Position numbers and translations under genes: made by a program | In this document: piece by piece, positions 42,903 to 51,060 of the stretch | Position numbering within the stretch: the first letter of the stretch is position 1 | Layout: each line of letters opens with the position of its first letter | The notes under the pieces: generated by a model | Database searches by the model: none | Told to the model about the DNA's origin: nothing | The model's input: only the letters and a program-made list of their open reading frames with translations | From: Flavihumibacter sp. UBA7668 | Lineage (GTDB): Bacteria > Bacteroidota > Bacteroidia > Chitinophagales > Chitinophagaceae | Length of the DNA: 64,000 nucleotides | NCBI RefSeq assembly: GCF_002483205.1 | Contig: NZ_DLHM01000007.1 | Span: 372,001-436,000 of the forward strand | Reading direction: 5' to 3'

Positions 42903-42910
42903 CAAATCCG

Positions 42911-42933
42911 AAAAGCGGCACCTGCCGCTTTTT
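42911..42933. terminator. Bidirectional intrinsic terminator
   Basis: A 9-bp stem (AAAAGCGGC at 42911-42919, GCCGCTTTT at 42924-42932) with loop ACCT lies between two convergent stops. Confidence 0.85.
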
Positions 42934-42936
42934 CTC

Positions 42937-43269
42937 TTATACTTTTACGGTTGTCGTGATTTTATCCGGCAACTCTTTTTCCTTAGATGCCAGCAGGGCA
43001 ACCTGTTCTCCACAGTGATTCAATGCTTCCCTTACAGAATCCGCATATTCGCTTGAGCGCGAATGCGTGAATAGGTTTTCGCCATGCATCGTTACCCTGA
43101 GTTCACAAACTTTATTGTCTACAGGACTGATTTTCGAATCTTCCCGAATAGTGCATTCAATTCTTGAAATGCCCTTGTACAATTGTGTGAACCGGATAAC
43201 GGAGAGCTTCACCAGACGCAGTACCGTTTCTTCCAGTCCCTTCTTTGGTGTATGTATCTCGATGGTCAT
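42937..43269 (-). CDS. HPF/RaiA-like ribosome hibernation factor
   Basis: A 110-residue protein with the beta-alpha-beta-beta-beta-alpha order of the S30AE/HPF family: an N-terminal strand MTIEIHTPK, a long helix LEETVLRLVKLSVIRFTQL, strands containing CELRVTMHGENLFTHSRSSE, and a C-terminal helix SVREALNHCGEQVALL. It is the short form without the dimerisation tail. HPF proteins bind the 30S decoding centre in resting cells. The match is by fold pattern rather than strong motif. Confidence 0.65.
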   Translation of the reverse strand: MTIEIHTPKKGLEETVLRLVKLSVIRFTQLYKGISRIECTIREDSKISPVDNKVCELRVTMHGENLFTHSRSSEYADSVREALNHCGEQVALLASKEKELPDKITTTVKV

Positions 43270-43390
43270 TACTTAAAGTTACTACCATACTTTTACTTTG
43301 TCCAGTTTTTTGCCCACTAAATAAGCGAATTTCTTTACATTAAATTCTGTATCTTATAGAGCAGGATTACAAACCTTTTAATTCAACATC

Positions 43391-43600
43391 ATGAGAGTTT
43401 TCGGCATTATTCTTATTGTTATCGGCATTGCTATGTTTCTGTTCAGAGGATTCAGTTTTACACAGGAAAAAAATGTAGTGGATCTGGGTCCGGTGGAAAT
43501 CAATAAAAAAGAAAAGAAAAATGTATCCTGGCCCATGTATGCAGGTGCCATCGTTACTGCAGTTGGTGCATTTCTGGTTGTTAGCGGGAAGAAAAAATAA
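43391..43600 (+). CDS. Small two-TM membrane protein
   Basis: A 69-residue protein with an N-terminal span (IILIVIGIAMFLFRG), a 25-residue loop (KNVVDLGPVEINKKEKK) and a second span (MYAGAIVTAVGAFLVVSG) ending in GKKK. The layout recalls DUF3185-like membrane proteins. It is followed after 7 bp by a secreted-protein gene and probably shares its transcript. Confidence 0.7.
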   Translation: MRVFGIILIVIGIAMFLFRGFSFTQEKNVVDLGPVEINKKEKKNVSWPMYAGAIVTAVGAFLVVSGKKK

Positions 43601-43607
43601 TCAGCAT

Positions 43608-44339
43608 ATGAAATCATTGATACTATCCTGTTTGCTTTCTGTTTGTATGCTCAGTTCATTTACCATACGAAATCCAACAGGCAATAACATTATAACAAAT
43701 ACAGGATTAACCGGTTCCTGGATAACTGAAAAAGACCAAAAACAACATGTACTCTTGTTCACGAACCGTCATTATTCTTATACCGTCTATGATTTATCGG
43801 GAAAGAAATTTTACCATACCGAAGGAGGCACTTATACCATAGATGGTAATAAATTAATTACTACGCTTGAATTTAATTCTTCCGATCCTAATGTGATGGG
43901 CAAACAATATACGCTGACTGCAAAGCCAGACGCAAAGCAACTGAATATAAACTGGCCCGAAGAAGGTACTATATGGAAACGCATTGATTCGGGTGGTGGT
44001 GAATTAAACGCAACCTGGAGAATCACCGGAAGAGAACAACAGGGTACTATGAATCCCATTCAGAAATCTGCCCGTAAAACAATAAAGATCATAACCGGAC
44101 AGCGATTCCAGTGGGCAGCCATCAATACAGCAACCGGTGAATTCTTTGGAACAGGAGGCGGAACATTTACGTTTAAGGATGGACGTTATACAGAACAAAT
44201 TGACTTCTTCTCTCGTGATGGCAGTCGGGTGGGCATGTCACTCAGCTTTGAAGGCAAGGTGGAAGGCTCAAACTGGCACCATAAAGGCAAGAGTTCCAAA
44301 GGTGATCCCATCTATGAGATCTGGTCAAAAGAAGATTAA
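43608..44339 (+). CDS. Secreted protein with two lipocalin-like domains
   Basis: A 243-residue protein from the ATG at 43608 (signal MKSLILSCLLSVCMLSSFTI). Two similar beta-rich halves are visible. The first has LTGSWITEKDQKQHVLLFTN and HTEGGTYTIDGNKLITTLEF; the second has LNATWRITGREQQG and FGTGGGTFTFKDGRYTEQID. Both have the GxW start and GGTxT strand of small lipocalin-like (DUF4488-type) proteins, so it looks like a tandem duplication. Ligand unknown. Its stop codon overlaps the stop of the convergent gene by 2 bp. Confidence 0.7.
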   Translation: MKSLILSCLLSVCMLSSFTIRNPTGNNIITNTGLTGSWITEKDQKQHVLLFTNRHYSYTVYDLSGKKFYHTEGGTYTIDGNKLITTLEFNSSDPNVMGKQYTLTAKPDAKQLNINWPEEGTIWKRIDSGGGELNATWRITGREQQGTMNPIQKSARKTIKIITGQRFQWAAINTATGEFFGTGGGTFTFKDGRYTEQIDFFSRDGSRVGMSLSFEGKVEGSNWHHKGKSSKGDPIYEIWSKED

Positions 44340-44899
44340 CTCTTTCTGGCTCCTGAGGAAGAGAATACATCTTCAATTGCGTGAGCAAGAGAAGAAATGG
44401 GACCCTCCATTTTATTTGTACGATCATCCAGTGTATCGTCCTTCATGATATCACCCAAACCTAATTCTGGAGGAAGGTGCCCAAGTATGGATTGCCGTTG
44501 ATTTCCGAAATAAGACTGAAGCGCATTGGCCGTTTTGTTATTCTTTATTTCCTGTTGAGTAAATTCCATTGCCTCTCTTGTAACCGCCAAAATCATTGTA
44601 CCGGCTTGTAATGAAGTAGACCCAGCAAATTTAGATAATTGAGTTATCAACTCATCCTGTTTATTGTTCAATAACCGGCTCATTTCCAACTCAGCGGGTT
44701 TTGTATTTAGGAGGTATTCAGCACCATCGCTGCTTCTGGAATATTTATAAAGGATTACCAATCCGGCTGCCATTGCCCCCTGGGCAAGTCTTCCTGCCAT
44801 TCCATCGGATGCATTTTTTGTTTCCTGGGTTACCGAATCAATTTCCGGCATTTTAGCACCCATATATTCTTCAAGATGTATAATAAGGGAGGATTTCAT
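44336..44899 (-). CDS. Hypothetical protein with a central hydrophobic segment
   Basis: A 187-residue protein with one hydrophobic, alanine/glycine-rich segment (about 37-50, RLAQGAMAAGLVILY). The rest is helical and acidic, and the C-terminal part contains LPPELGLGDIMKDDTLDDRT. Many Asn/Gln-rich helices and a short hydrophobic patch suggest a soluble or peripherally associated protein. I recognise no family. It is preceded by a second hypothetical gene 12 bp upstream; the two likely form an operon. Confidence 0.65.
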   Translation of the reverse strand: MKSSLIIHLEEYMGAKMPEIDSVTQETKNASDGMAGRLAQGAMAAGLVILYKYSRSSDGAEYLLNTKPAELEMSRLLNNKQDELITQLSKFAGSTSLQAGTMILAVTREAMEFTQQEIKNNKTANALQSYFGNQRQSILGHLPPELGLGDIMKDDTLDDRTNKMEGPISSLAHAIEDVFSSSGARKS

Positions 44900-44911
44900 A
44901 ATTCATAATTT

Positions 44912-45409
44912 TTAAGATGAAAAAACATGTGCGCCTATTGCTGGTTTACGATTTGGTTCTCCCATAAACCAGTCTGTCACACTTTCAAGCCAACCAAACA
45001 ATTTACTGGTAACCGCAGATTTTCTCAGTGGGGTAACGGTTACCTGATTCATTTTCAGACAAACAATTAACCCATGATATCGAAGTGCTTTTGCCATACC
45101 ATAGGATATAGCCGGGCAGGAAGACCACTCTTCAGGGGTAGTTTGAATAACACCCTTCCCGTTTGCCTCAACATAATAGTCTTTCCCCTTTTCATAAAAA
45201 CGAATTCTTGCAGGAAATTCTTTTTCATATACAGTGGCGTCTTGTAAGTTGGAATGAAACAATAACCAACAATTTCCCATTTCATCTGCATGAATCAGTC
45301 GGGCTACTCCATTTTGAAGACGGAATTCCTGATCACTAAAATTCATGAACAAACCATGTTGGAAACTATTGATCAGTTCGGTGAGTGGGGTATTATTGTT
45401 CATATCCAT
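44912..45409 (-). CDS. Hypothetical protein, possibly pyridoxamine-oxidase-like fold
   Basis: A 165-residue protein with alternating strands (ARLIHADEMGNCWLLFHSNL, EFPARIRFYEKGKDYYVEAN, GLIVCLKMNQVTVTPL). These resemble the split beta-barrel of general stress protein 26/PNPOx-like flavoproteins (CWLLFHSN near the start, then a substrate-binding strand). The C-terminal part (FGWLESVTDWFMGEPNRKPA) is atypical. The assignment is weak. It is the first gene of a leftward pair and is divergent from the gene at 45643. Confidence 0.5.
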   Translation of the reverse strand: MDMNNNTPLTELINSFQHGLFMNFSDQEFRLQNGVARLIHADEMGNCWLLFHSNLQDATVYEKEFPARIRFYEKGKDYYVEANGKGVIQTTPEEWSSCPAISYGMAKALRYHGLIVCLKMNQVTVTPLRKSAVTSKLFGWLESVTDWFMGEPNRKPAIGAHVFSS

Positions 45410-45471
45410 TGATTTTATTGGTAAAATGAAAAAATAATACCACTGTGCAAGTTATCTGTAAGGAGTACAAG

Positions 45472-45579
45472 ATGTGGAATTTCCACCCCAAAAACGTCGA
45501 ACTTCACAGTGATTTCGAAGCTATTCCCCGTATTCTACAACTACTTAGGAAGATAATATCACTCCAGCAGTTGGAATAG
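45472..45579 (+). CDS. Possible 35-residue peptide (weak)
   Basis: ATG at 45472 follows AAGGAG by 6 bp and opens a 35-codon frame encoding MWNFHPKNVELHSDFEAIPR and a leucine-rich end. It lies in the divergent gap upstream of the gene at 45643. Its first codons hold the palindrome GTGGAATTTCCAC (45474-45486), which could instead be an operator. Coding status is uncertain. Confidence 0.2.
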   Translation: MWNFHPKNVELHSDFEAIPRILQLLRKIISLQQLE

Positions 45580-45642
45580 AAATTGAACTGATTGAAATAA
45601 CGAACTTTAAAGAACAAATAGTAAACCTAAAAAACCTAGCGT

Positions 45643-45984
45643 ATGAAACCCAATTCAGATGCAGCAATTATGAAAAGTTTGAGTCATTGCATGGAAAAAA
45701 TGACAAAAGACGGATACACAGCCAATTTTGGTGTGGTTGATCAGCACCTTCAACATATGGACAGTGGGCATTCCTATACTTCCGACCAGATTCAAATTGT
45801 TGACTTCTACCGTTTCGAAGGAGAAAGTGATCCTGAAGATAGTTCGATTTTATATGTAATTGAAACCAGTGATGGCCGAAAAGGTATGCTGGTTGATGCT
45901 TACGGTGCCTATTCAAATCCTGAAGTGGATGAGTTCATCAAGCAGGTAGAGGAAATAAAGAAGAAGAAAGGAAGTGAGAAGTGA
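45643..45984 (+). CDS. Small conserved protein of the type often misnamed phosphoribosylpyrophosphate synthetase
   Basis: A 113-residue protein. The second half, QIVDFYRFEGESDPEDSSIL, then YVIETSDGRKGMLVDAYGAY, matches a short Bacteroidota family that is frequently labelled phosphoribosylpyrophosphate synthetase in databases. It has no PRPP synthetase motif and is far too short for that enzyme. Function is unknown; presence beside stress genes is common. The C-terminal codons and TGA stop fall in two heptamer repeats (AGTGAGA AGTGAGG). Confidence 0.75.
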   Translation: MKPNSDAAIMKSLSHCMEKMTKDGYTANFGVVDQHLQHMDSGHSYTSDQIQIVDFYRFEGESDPEDSSILYVIETSDGRKGMLVDAYGAYSNPEVDEFIKQVEEIKKKKGSEK

Positions 45985-45987
45985 GGC
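45970..45987 (+). repeat. Heptamer repeat at a stop codon
   Basis: AAGTGAG is repeated twice in 7-bp phase, and the TGA stop of the preceding gene lies inside the second copy. The related heptamer GTGAAAA occurs at 46210-46244 on the other strand. Confidence 0.4.
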
Positions 45988-46011
45988 TTGAGATCTGAAC
46001 AAGTGAACGTT

Positions 46012-46041
46012 AAAAAAGGGAGGCTGATGGTCTCCCTTTTT
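46012..46041. terminator. Intrinsic terminator
   Basis: A 10-bp stem (AAAAAGGGAG at 46013-46022, CTCCCTTTTT at 46032-46041) with a 9-bp loop lies 28 bp after the stop at 45984. Confidence 0.85.
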
Positions 46042-46209
46042 GTGATTATTATACATCGCACAAATAACCAAACAGGCTTCAGCGAAATCTTCCAGAATGG
46101 ATTGATTACACTGAAACCTGTTACATATGTACAATTCTACTTTGCCCTTTTATGGCTATCGGTCTAAATTCTTCGGAATATCTTCATCCTATTTCGCTGT
46201 TGAATCTCC

Positions 46210-46244
46210 TTTCACCTTTCACTTTTCACTTTTCACCTCCTCAC
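46210..46244 (-). repeat. Heptamer tandem repeat next to a stop codon
   Basis: Four 7-mers in phase on the plus strand (TTTCACC, TTTCACT, TTTCACT, TTTCACC) plus a degenerate fifth (TCCTCAC). They abut and overlap the TGA stop of the leftward small membrane protein gene at 46241. The preceding stretch (46042-46209) holds nothing I can identify. Confidence 0.7.
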
Positions 46245-46393
46245 ACCTCTCCCCTCTTGATAAAACTCAGCAGAATTGAAACAACTGCCAATACAAGTAG
46301 GATATGAATCAGCCCGGTTGCGCTGTATACAAAGAATCCAAGCAACCAACCAATAATAAGTATCACTGCTAATAGATATAATAAGCTTCTCAT
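46241..46393 (-). CDS. lmo0937-family small membrane protein
   Basis: A 50-residue protein with two membrane spans: MRSLLYLLAVILIIGWLLGF, then FVYSATGLIHILLVLAVVSI, and a short basic end. The pattern LLYLxAVxLxIGWLLGFF with SATGLIHILLVLAV matches the lmo0937/DUF5670 family, small stress-related membrane proteins found in many soil bacteria. It reads leftwards. The 218-bp stretch from 46394 to 46611, upstream of it and of the YihY gene, should contain both promoters; I see no clear box. Confidence 0.8.
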   Translation of the reverse strand: MRSLLYLLAVILIIGWLLGFFVYSATGLIHILLVLAVVSILLSFIKRGEV

Positions 46394-46611
46394 AACATTA
46401 ATTTTTTGTCTTGATAAATGTTGTTGTTTCCCTACCTATCGAAAAAACGTGCCTCCTGAAATTAAGCGGTAGAAATCCGGATGTCGTGGAACACTTTCCC
46501 CAAAAAGGGAACCAGAAATATATTTTATACCAGTTTTTACCCCGGCATAATTTCTTTTCCACAATTCTGTCAGAAAACTGTCGATATCCCATTCTGAGAA
46601 ACTATTAGGCT

Positions 46612-47565
46612 ATGAAGAAGATAAGCATACTTGCAGGCAAAATAAAGAACCAGTCCATTCGATTTTTTGGATTGGTTAAAAATGCGGGGGCCGCCTTTAT
46701 TCAGGATGATGCCATCAAGTTAAGTGCATCCCTATCTTATTATACTGTATTTGCGCTAGGACCAGTTCTTCTTCTTATCATTTCCATTGCGGGAATTTTC
46801 TATGGTGAAGCAGCATTGCAAGGCAAACTTTTTGGCCAGATAAAAGGAATGGTCGGCAACTCAGCAGCCTATCAGTTACAAAGTATACTGGCAAATATTC
46901 AAAAAGCAGACAGATCTGTTTCAGGTGCCATAATTGGTTTTATCGTGCTCCTGATTGGGGCTACCGGTGTGTTTACTGAAATTCAAAGCTCCATAAACTT
47001 TATCTGGTCCATAAGAGCAAAACCAGAAAAAGGCTGGTTAAAACTGCTAAAAAACCGGCTCCTTTCTTTTTCGCTTGTTGTTGGTGTAAGTTTTATATTA
47101 TTGGTAGCATTGATCGTAAACGCTACCCTTGATCTTTTAAATGATCAGCTAGCGTCCATATTTCCCGGGATTGCCTATTTTGTTTTTTACATACTCAACA
47201 TTTTCGTCATCTTTATCGTCATAACAGGTTTATTTGCCATTATTTTCCGGGTTTTACCAGATGGCACCATTGCCTGGAGAGATGCAATAAAAGGCGCTTC
47301 TTTTACCGCTCTGCTGTTTCTTTTGGGCAAGTTTCTTATTGGCTATTATATCGGTCGCTCTGATTACGGCATGACCTATGGTACAGCCGCTTCCATAATG
47401 ATTATTCTGGCCTGGGTCTATTACTCTTCAGCTATCCTGTATTTCGGGGCCGCTTTCACAAAGGCGTATGCACTTAAATATGGATCGGGAATCCAGCCCA
47501 ATGATACTGCCGTTTTCATAATTAAAAGAGAAGCAAAAGAAATAGAACCGATTGCTGAAACCTAG
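46612..47565 (+). CDS. YihY/BrkB-family membrane protein
   Basis: A 317-residue inner-membrane protein with six spans and the family signatures DAIKLSASLSYYTVFALGPV, GAIIGFIVLLIGATGVFTEI and FNIIW-like INFIWSI. The C-terminal half contains LPDGTIAWRDAIKGASFTAL and SIMIILAWVYYSSAILYFGA. Once called ribonuclease BN, these proteins are not nucleases; their transport role is unresolved. Length and topology are normal. Confidence 0.93.
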   Translation: MKKISILAGKIKNQSIRFFGLVKNAGAAFIQDDAIKLSASLSYYTVFALGPVLLLIISIAGIFYGEAALQGKLFGQIKGMVGNSAAYQLQSILANIQKADRSVSGAIIGFIVLLIGATGVFTEIQSSINFIWSIRAKPEKGWLKLLKNRLLSFSLVVGVSFILLVALIVNATLDLLNDQLASIFPGIAYFVFYILNIFVIFIVITGLFAIIFRVLPDGTIAWRDAIKGASFTALLFLLGKFLIGYYIGRSDYGMTYGTAASIMIILAWVYYSSAILYFGAAFTKAYALKYGSGIQPNDTAVFIIKREAKEIEPIAET

Positions 47566-47601
47566 GATTTTTTCATATTAAAATCAACTTAAAGAATAAA
47601 A

Positions 47602-48804
47602 ATGGACCTGCGTTCCCCAAACCCTTATTGGCTGCTCAAAAATGGATTGATCAGCAATTATCCCTCCCTTACCCAAAATGAAAAAACCGAACTTGTTGTT
47701 ATGGGCGCCGGTATTACCGGAGCCTTGTGTGCCTGGCATCTGGTAAACGCCGGATTTCGTGTAATTGTCTGCGATAAACGGCATGCCGGCATGGGATCGA
47801 CTGCAGCCAGTACCGCCTTGCTGCAGTATGAAATAGATACTCCGTTGCACGAATTAATTGACAAAGTGGGTGAGACAAACGCCGTACGCAGTTACGAACT
47901 TTGCTCATACGCTATAGAGGCGGTCGAAAAAATCTGCCGAAAGTTTAAAGGCAATGCCGGATTTACCTATCGACCAAGTTTGCAATATGCTTCCTTTAAA
48001 AAACATGTACCTGATCTGGAAAAAGAATTTCGTCTTCGGAAAAAACATGGTTTTAAGGTCAGCTGGTGGGAACCGGATAAATTCCATGATACCATGGGTT
48101 TTGAAGCACCTGCTGCAATTTATTCCCAACTCGGTGCAGAAGTAGATGCCTATCAACTCACTCATCATTTGCTGCAATCCTGTATTCGAAAAGGAGCTCG
48201 TGTATTTGACAATACGGCAGTTACAAAAATCAACTACCATAAAAAATCAGTAGAACTGCTTACAGAACAGGGGTACTATTTAACTGCCAGGCACCTGATA
48301 ATTGCTGGCGGGTATGAATCGCAGAACTATATTCCGAAAAAAGTGGAAACCCTGCATTCCACTTATGCTATGGTCAGTGAACCAATGCCTGATCAGGATT
48401 TCTGGTTTCGTAACTGCCTGATCTGGGAAACCGCTGAACCTTATCTATATCTTCGAACTACAAAAGATAAACGTGTTCTTATAGGCGGACTCGATGATGA
48501 TTTTTATTCGCCAGAAAAACGCGATGCCAATATTCAGTCTAAGTCAAAACAATTACTTGCCCAATTCAAGAAAAAATTTCCAGCCATTCCATTTAAAATT
48601 GATTTTCAATGGGCCGGCACATTCGCGTCAACAAAAGACGGACTGCCCTATATAGGTTCCATACCCCAGCGGCCCAACACCTCTTTTGCTTTAGGCTTTG
48701 GCGGAAATGGAATCACCTTTAGTTTGCTTGCAGCTGAACAAATTACCGCAGCCCTATGCAAAAAACCACACCCTGATATGCGTATTTTTTCTTTTAACCG
48801 TTAA
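47602..48804 (+). CDS. FAD-dependent oxidoreductase (DAO family)
   Basis: A 400-residue protein. The FAD-binding Rossmann motif is LVVMGAGITGALCAWHLVNA with VIVCDKR at the second strand. The C-terminal part has IGSIPQRPNTSFALGFGGNG, the family's glycine-rich end that closes on the isoalloxazine ring. DAO enzymes oxidise amino acids or N-methylated amines; the substrate is not evident. It starts 36 bp after the YihY gene and is followed after 9 bp by an alpha-amylase. Confidence 0.9.
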   Translation: MDLRSPNPYWLLKNGLISNYPSLTQNEKTELVVMGAGITGALCAWHLVNAGFRVIVCDKRHAGMGSTAASTALLQYEIDTPLHELIDKVGETNAVRSYELCSYAIEAVEKICRKFKGNAGFTYRPSLQYASFKKHVPDLEKEFRLRKKHGFKVSWWEPDKFHDTMGFEAPAAIYSQLGAEVDAYQLTHHLLQSCIRKGARVFDNTAVTKINYHKKSVELLTEQGYYLTARHLIIAGGYESQNYIPKKVETLHSTYAMVSEPMPDQDFWFRNCLIWETAEPYLYLRTTKDKRVLIGGLDDDFYSPEKRDANIQSKSKQLLAQFKKKFPAIPFKIDFQWAGTFASTKDGLPYIGSIPQRPNTSFALGFGGNGITFSLLAAEQITAALCKKPHPDMRIFSFNR

Positions 48805-48813
48805 CAAAAAACC

Positions 48814-50325
48814 ATGACACCCATCACCCTTGCACAATTCTTTCACTGGTACTATCCGTCCGACGGTTCCCTATGGAACCAACTTAAAGAAAAAGCACCT
48901 GAATTAGCCAAAACAGGAATCAATGCCGTTTGGTTGCCGCCTGCCTATAAAGGGGCTTCCGGTGGTTACTCTGTCGGTTATGACACCTATGACCTGTTTG
49001 ATTTGGGCGAATTTGACCAAAAGGGATCCATTCGCACTAAATATGGTACCAGAGAAGAATACCTGGCAGCCATCGAAGCCTGCCACCAGAATGGTATAAA
49101 AGTAATTGCAGATGTGGTATTCAATCATAAAGCAGGCGCCGATGAATCGGAAAAAATAACCGTTCGCAGAGTTGATCCGAATAATAGAAAAGAATTTATA
49201 AGTGAACCGTTTGAAATAGAAGCCTGGACAAAATTCACCTTCCCGGGAAGAGGGCAGAAATATTCCAATTTCATCTGGGACCATACCTGTTTTACTGGTA
49301 TCGACTGGGCAAAAGATATTGAGGAGAGTGGAATATTTTCCATTCAGAATGAATTCGGAGAAGGATGGGAAGACCTCACAGATGACGAATTGGGTAATTA
49401 CGATTACCTGATGAATGCAGATATCGAATTTCGAAATCCACATGTACGTGAAGAACTCAAACATTGGGGAAGATGGTATCTCGAAACTACCAATGCAGGT
49501 GGATTTCGCCTGGATGCCGTGAAACACATGTCACCAAAAATCATCAATGAATGGGTGGATTATGTTCAGGAATACTGCCACGATCAGTTATTCATTGTAG
49601 GCGAATATTGGAATGTTCATGATGTAACTGCATTACATCAGTATATTGATGCAACGTCTGGCAGAGTGCAGCTCTTCGATGCACCGCTTCACCAAAATTT
49701 TTATGTGGCATCCCGAATGGGTAAAGACTTTGATATGCGGCATATTTTCGACAATTCCCTGGTGAAAATAATCCCCGAACTCACTGTTACGCTGGTAGAT
49801 AATCACGATACGCAACCCCTTCAGGAGCTCGAATCGCCGGTTGAAGCCTGGTTTAAGCCAATAGCTTATTCATTGATCTTGCTGAGGCAGGAGGGCATTC
49901 CCTGCGTCTTTTATCCGGCACTCTATGGAGCCCATTATAAAGATCATGGGGACGATGGGCAGGAATATGAAATTTGGTTGTCTGCAGTGGAAGAATTACC
50001 CACCCTGCTTAAGCTCCGAAAACTTAGCCTAAAAGGCGATCAGCATGATTATTTCGATCATCCGAACTGCATTGGCTGGATACGAACAGGCACGGTTGAA
50101 GAGGAGAACAGTGGTTTCGCAGTTGTGTTATCCAATGGTTCGGATGGATGGAAATATATGGAGTTGGGAACACATCGTGCCGGACGGAAAATGGTGGACA
50201 TTTTGGGTAAAATTCCCTCGGAAATCATATTAAATGAAAAAGGTGGGGCAGACTTTCCCTGTCCGGCTGGAAATCTCTCGGTTTGGGTAACAAAAGAGCT
50301 GGCACAGAATTTTTCTTCTCTCTGA
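48814..50325 (+). CDS. Cytoplasmic alpha-amylase (GH13, AmyA/GH13_5-like)
   Basis: A 503-residue protein without a signal peptide. It has the four GH13 regions: DVVFNHKAGAD (region I, about 101-111), GFRLDAVKHM with nucleophile Asp234, VGEYW with acid/base Glu264, and LVDNHDT with the transition-state Asp332. The (beta/alpha)8 barrel is followed by a small C-terminal domain. It matches the intracellular GH13_5 type that degrades storage glycogen or imported maltodextrin. It is not part of a SusC/SusD locus. It starts 9 bp after the oxidoreductase gene. Confidence 0.95.
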   Translation: MTPITLAQFFHWYYPSDGSLWNQLKEKAPELAKTGINAVWLPPAYKGASGGYSVGYDTYDLFDLGEFDQKGSIRTKYGTREEYLAAIEACHQNGIKVIADVVFNHKAGADESEKITVRRVDPNNRKEFISEPFEIEAWTKFTFPGRGQKYSNFIWDHTCFTGIDWAKDIEESGIFSIQNEFGEGWEDLTDDELGNYDYLMNADIEFRNPHVREELKHWGRWYLETTNAGGFRLDAVKHMSPKIINEWVDYVQEYCHDQLFIVGEYWNVHDVTALHQYIDATSGRVQLFDAPLHQNFYVASRMGKDFDMRHIFDNSLVKIIPELTVTLVDNHDTQPLQELESPVEAWFKPIAYSLILLRQEGIPCVFYPALYGAHYKDHGDDGQEYEIWLSAVEELPTLLKLRKLSLKGDQHDYFDHPNCIGWIRTGTVEEENSGFAVVLSNGSDGWKYMELGTHRAGRKMVDILGKIPSEIILNEKGGADFPCPAGNLSVWVTKELAQNFSSL

Positions 50326-50341
50326 TACAAAATCGTATTAT

Positions 50342-51007
50342 ATGAGAAAAGAATGGAGAAATCTGGCCGTACTCTTTGTAACTGCAGGTGCAATTTTTAG
50401 CACCAGTCAGCTGCAGGCCCAACAACAGGAAATGAGTGGAAACGGACTAAGTCCCCGTTTCGGTGTTAAAGCAGGTTTGAACCTTAGTAATTTTTACAGT
50501 GATGAGGTGAATGACAATAACCTTAAAGCGGGTTTGAATGCTGGTGTGTATGCCAAATTACCCGTATTTAAAGGATTTTCTATTCAACCTGAATTACTGT
50601 ATTCCAACAAGGGAAGTAAACGTACTTATGACAATGCCGTTTTTGGCGAAGGAGAATATCGTACCAATTTGCACTATATAGAAATGCCGGTGCTGGGTGT
50701 GATTAATCTCGCTAAAAATTTCAACATTCATGCCGGTCCATATGTTAGTTATCTGGCAGGTGCGAATATCACCGATCTTGAATCTGATGGATCAGTAGAT
50801 GAAATTGCCGACTTGAATCCGGAAAACCTGAATCGTTTTGATTATGGTCTGGCTGCAGGTTTTGGTATTGATCTGGGACCTACTACAATCGGTGCCCGTT
50901 ACACGCTCGGTATGAGAGAAGTAGGCAAATCCGGATCCATTGCCGGTGAAGCTTTCCGCGATACCAAAAACAGCAATATCAGCTTATTTATAGGTGTCGG
51001 GTTTTAG
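50342..51007 (+). CDS. PorT-like outer-membrane beta-barrel protein
   Basis: A 221-residue protein with a signal peptide (LAVLFVTAGAIFSTSQLQAQ). An eight-stranded barrel follows, opening FGVKAGLNLSNFYSD and containing GFSIQPELLYSNKGSKRTYD, with strand IGARYTLGMREVG and a C-terminal ISLFIGVGF ending in Phe. This matches the PorT/OmpA-like outer membrane proteins of Bacteroidota. The ligand is unknown. It lies 16 bp after the amylase gene and is followed by a strong terminator. Confidence 0.9.
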   Translation: MRKEWRNLAVLFVTAGAIFSTSQLQAQQQEMSGNGLSPRFGVKAGLNLSNFYSDEVNDNNLKAGLNAGVYAKLPVFKGFSIQPELLYSNKGSKRTYDNAVFGEGEYRTNLHYIEMPVLGVINLAKNFNIHAGPYVSYLAGANITDLESDGSVDEIADLNPENLNRFDYGLAAGFGIDLGPTTIGARYTLGMREVGKSGSIAGEAFRDTKNSNISLFIGVGF

Positions 51008-51028
51008 GTTGGAGTATCCGAATCCCGT

Positions 51029-51059
51029 AAAAAAGGCTGCCGTAAGGCAGCTTTTTTCT
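51029..51059. terminator. Bidirectional intrinsic terminator
   Basis: GCTGCC (51036-51041) and GGCAGC (51046-51051) form the core stem around loop GTAA, flanked by A6 and T6. It separates the convergent barrel and histidine kinase genes. Confidence 0.88.
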
Positions 51060-51060
51060 T

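Noticed and set aside
45643..45984. Phosphoribosylpyrophosphate synthetase
   Set aside because: The family is often given this name, but the protein is only 113 residues and lacks the enzyme's PRPP-binding motif.
46411..46608. 65-codon open frame upstream of the YihY gene
   Set aside because: It needs a TTG start, has no signal, domain or ribosome site, and lies in the expected promoter region.
48814..50325. Alpha-amylase as part of a starch utilization locus
   Set aside because: It has no signal peptide and no SusC/SusD neighbour; it looks like intracellular glycogen or maltodextrin metabolism.
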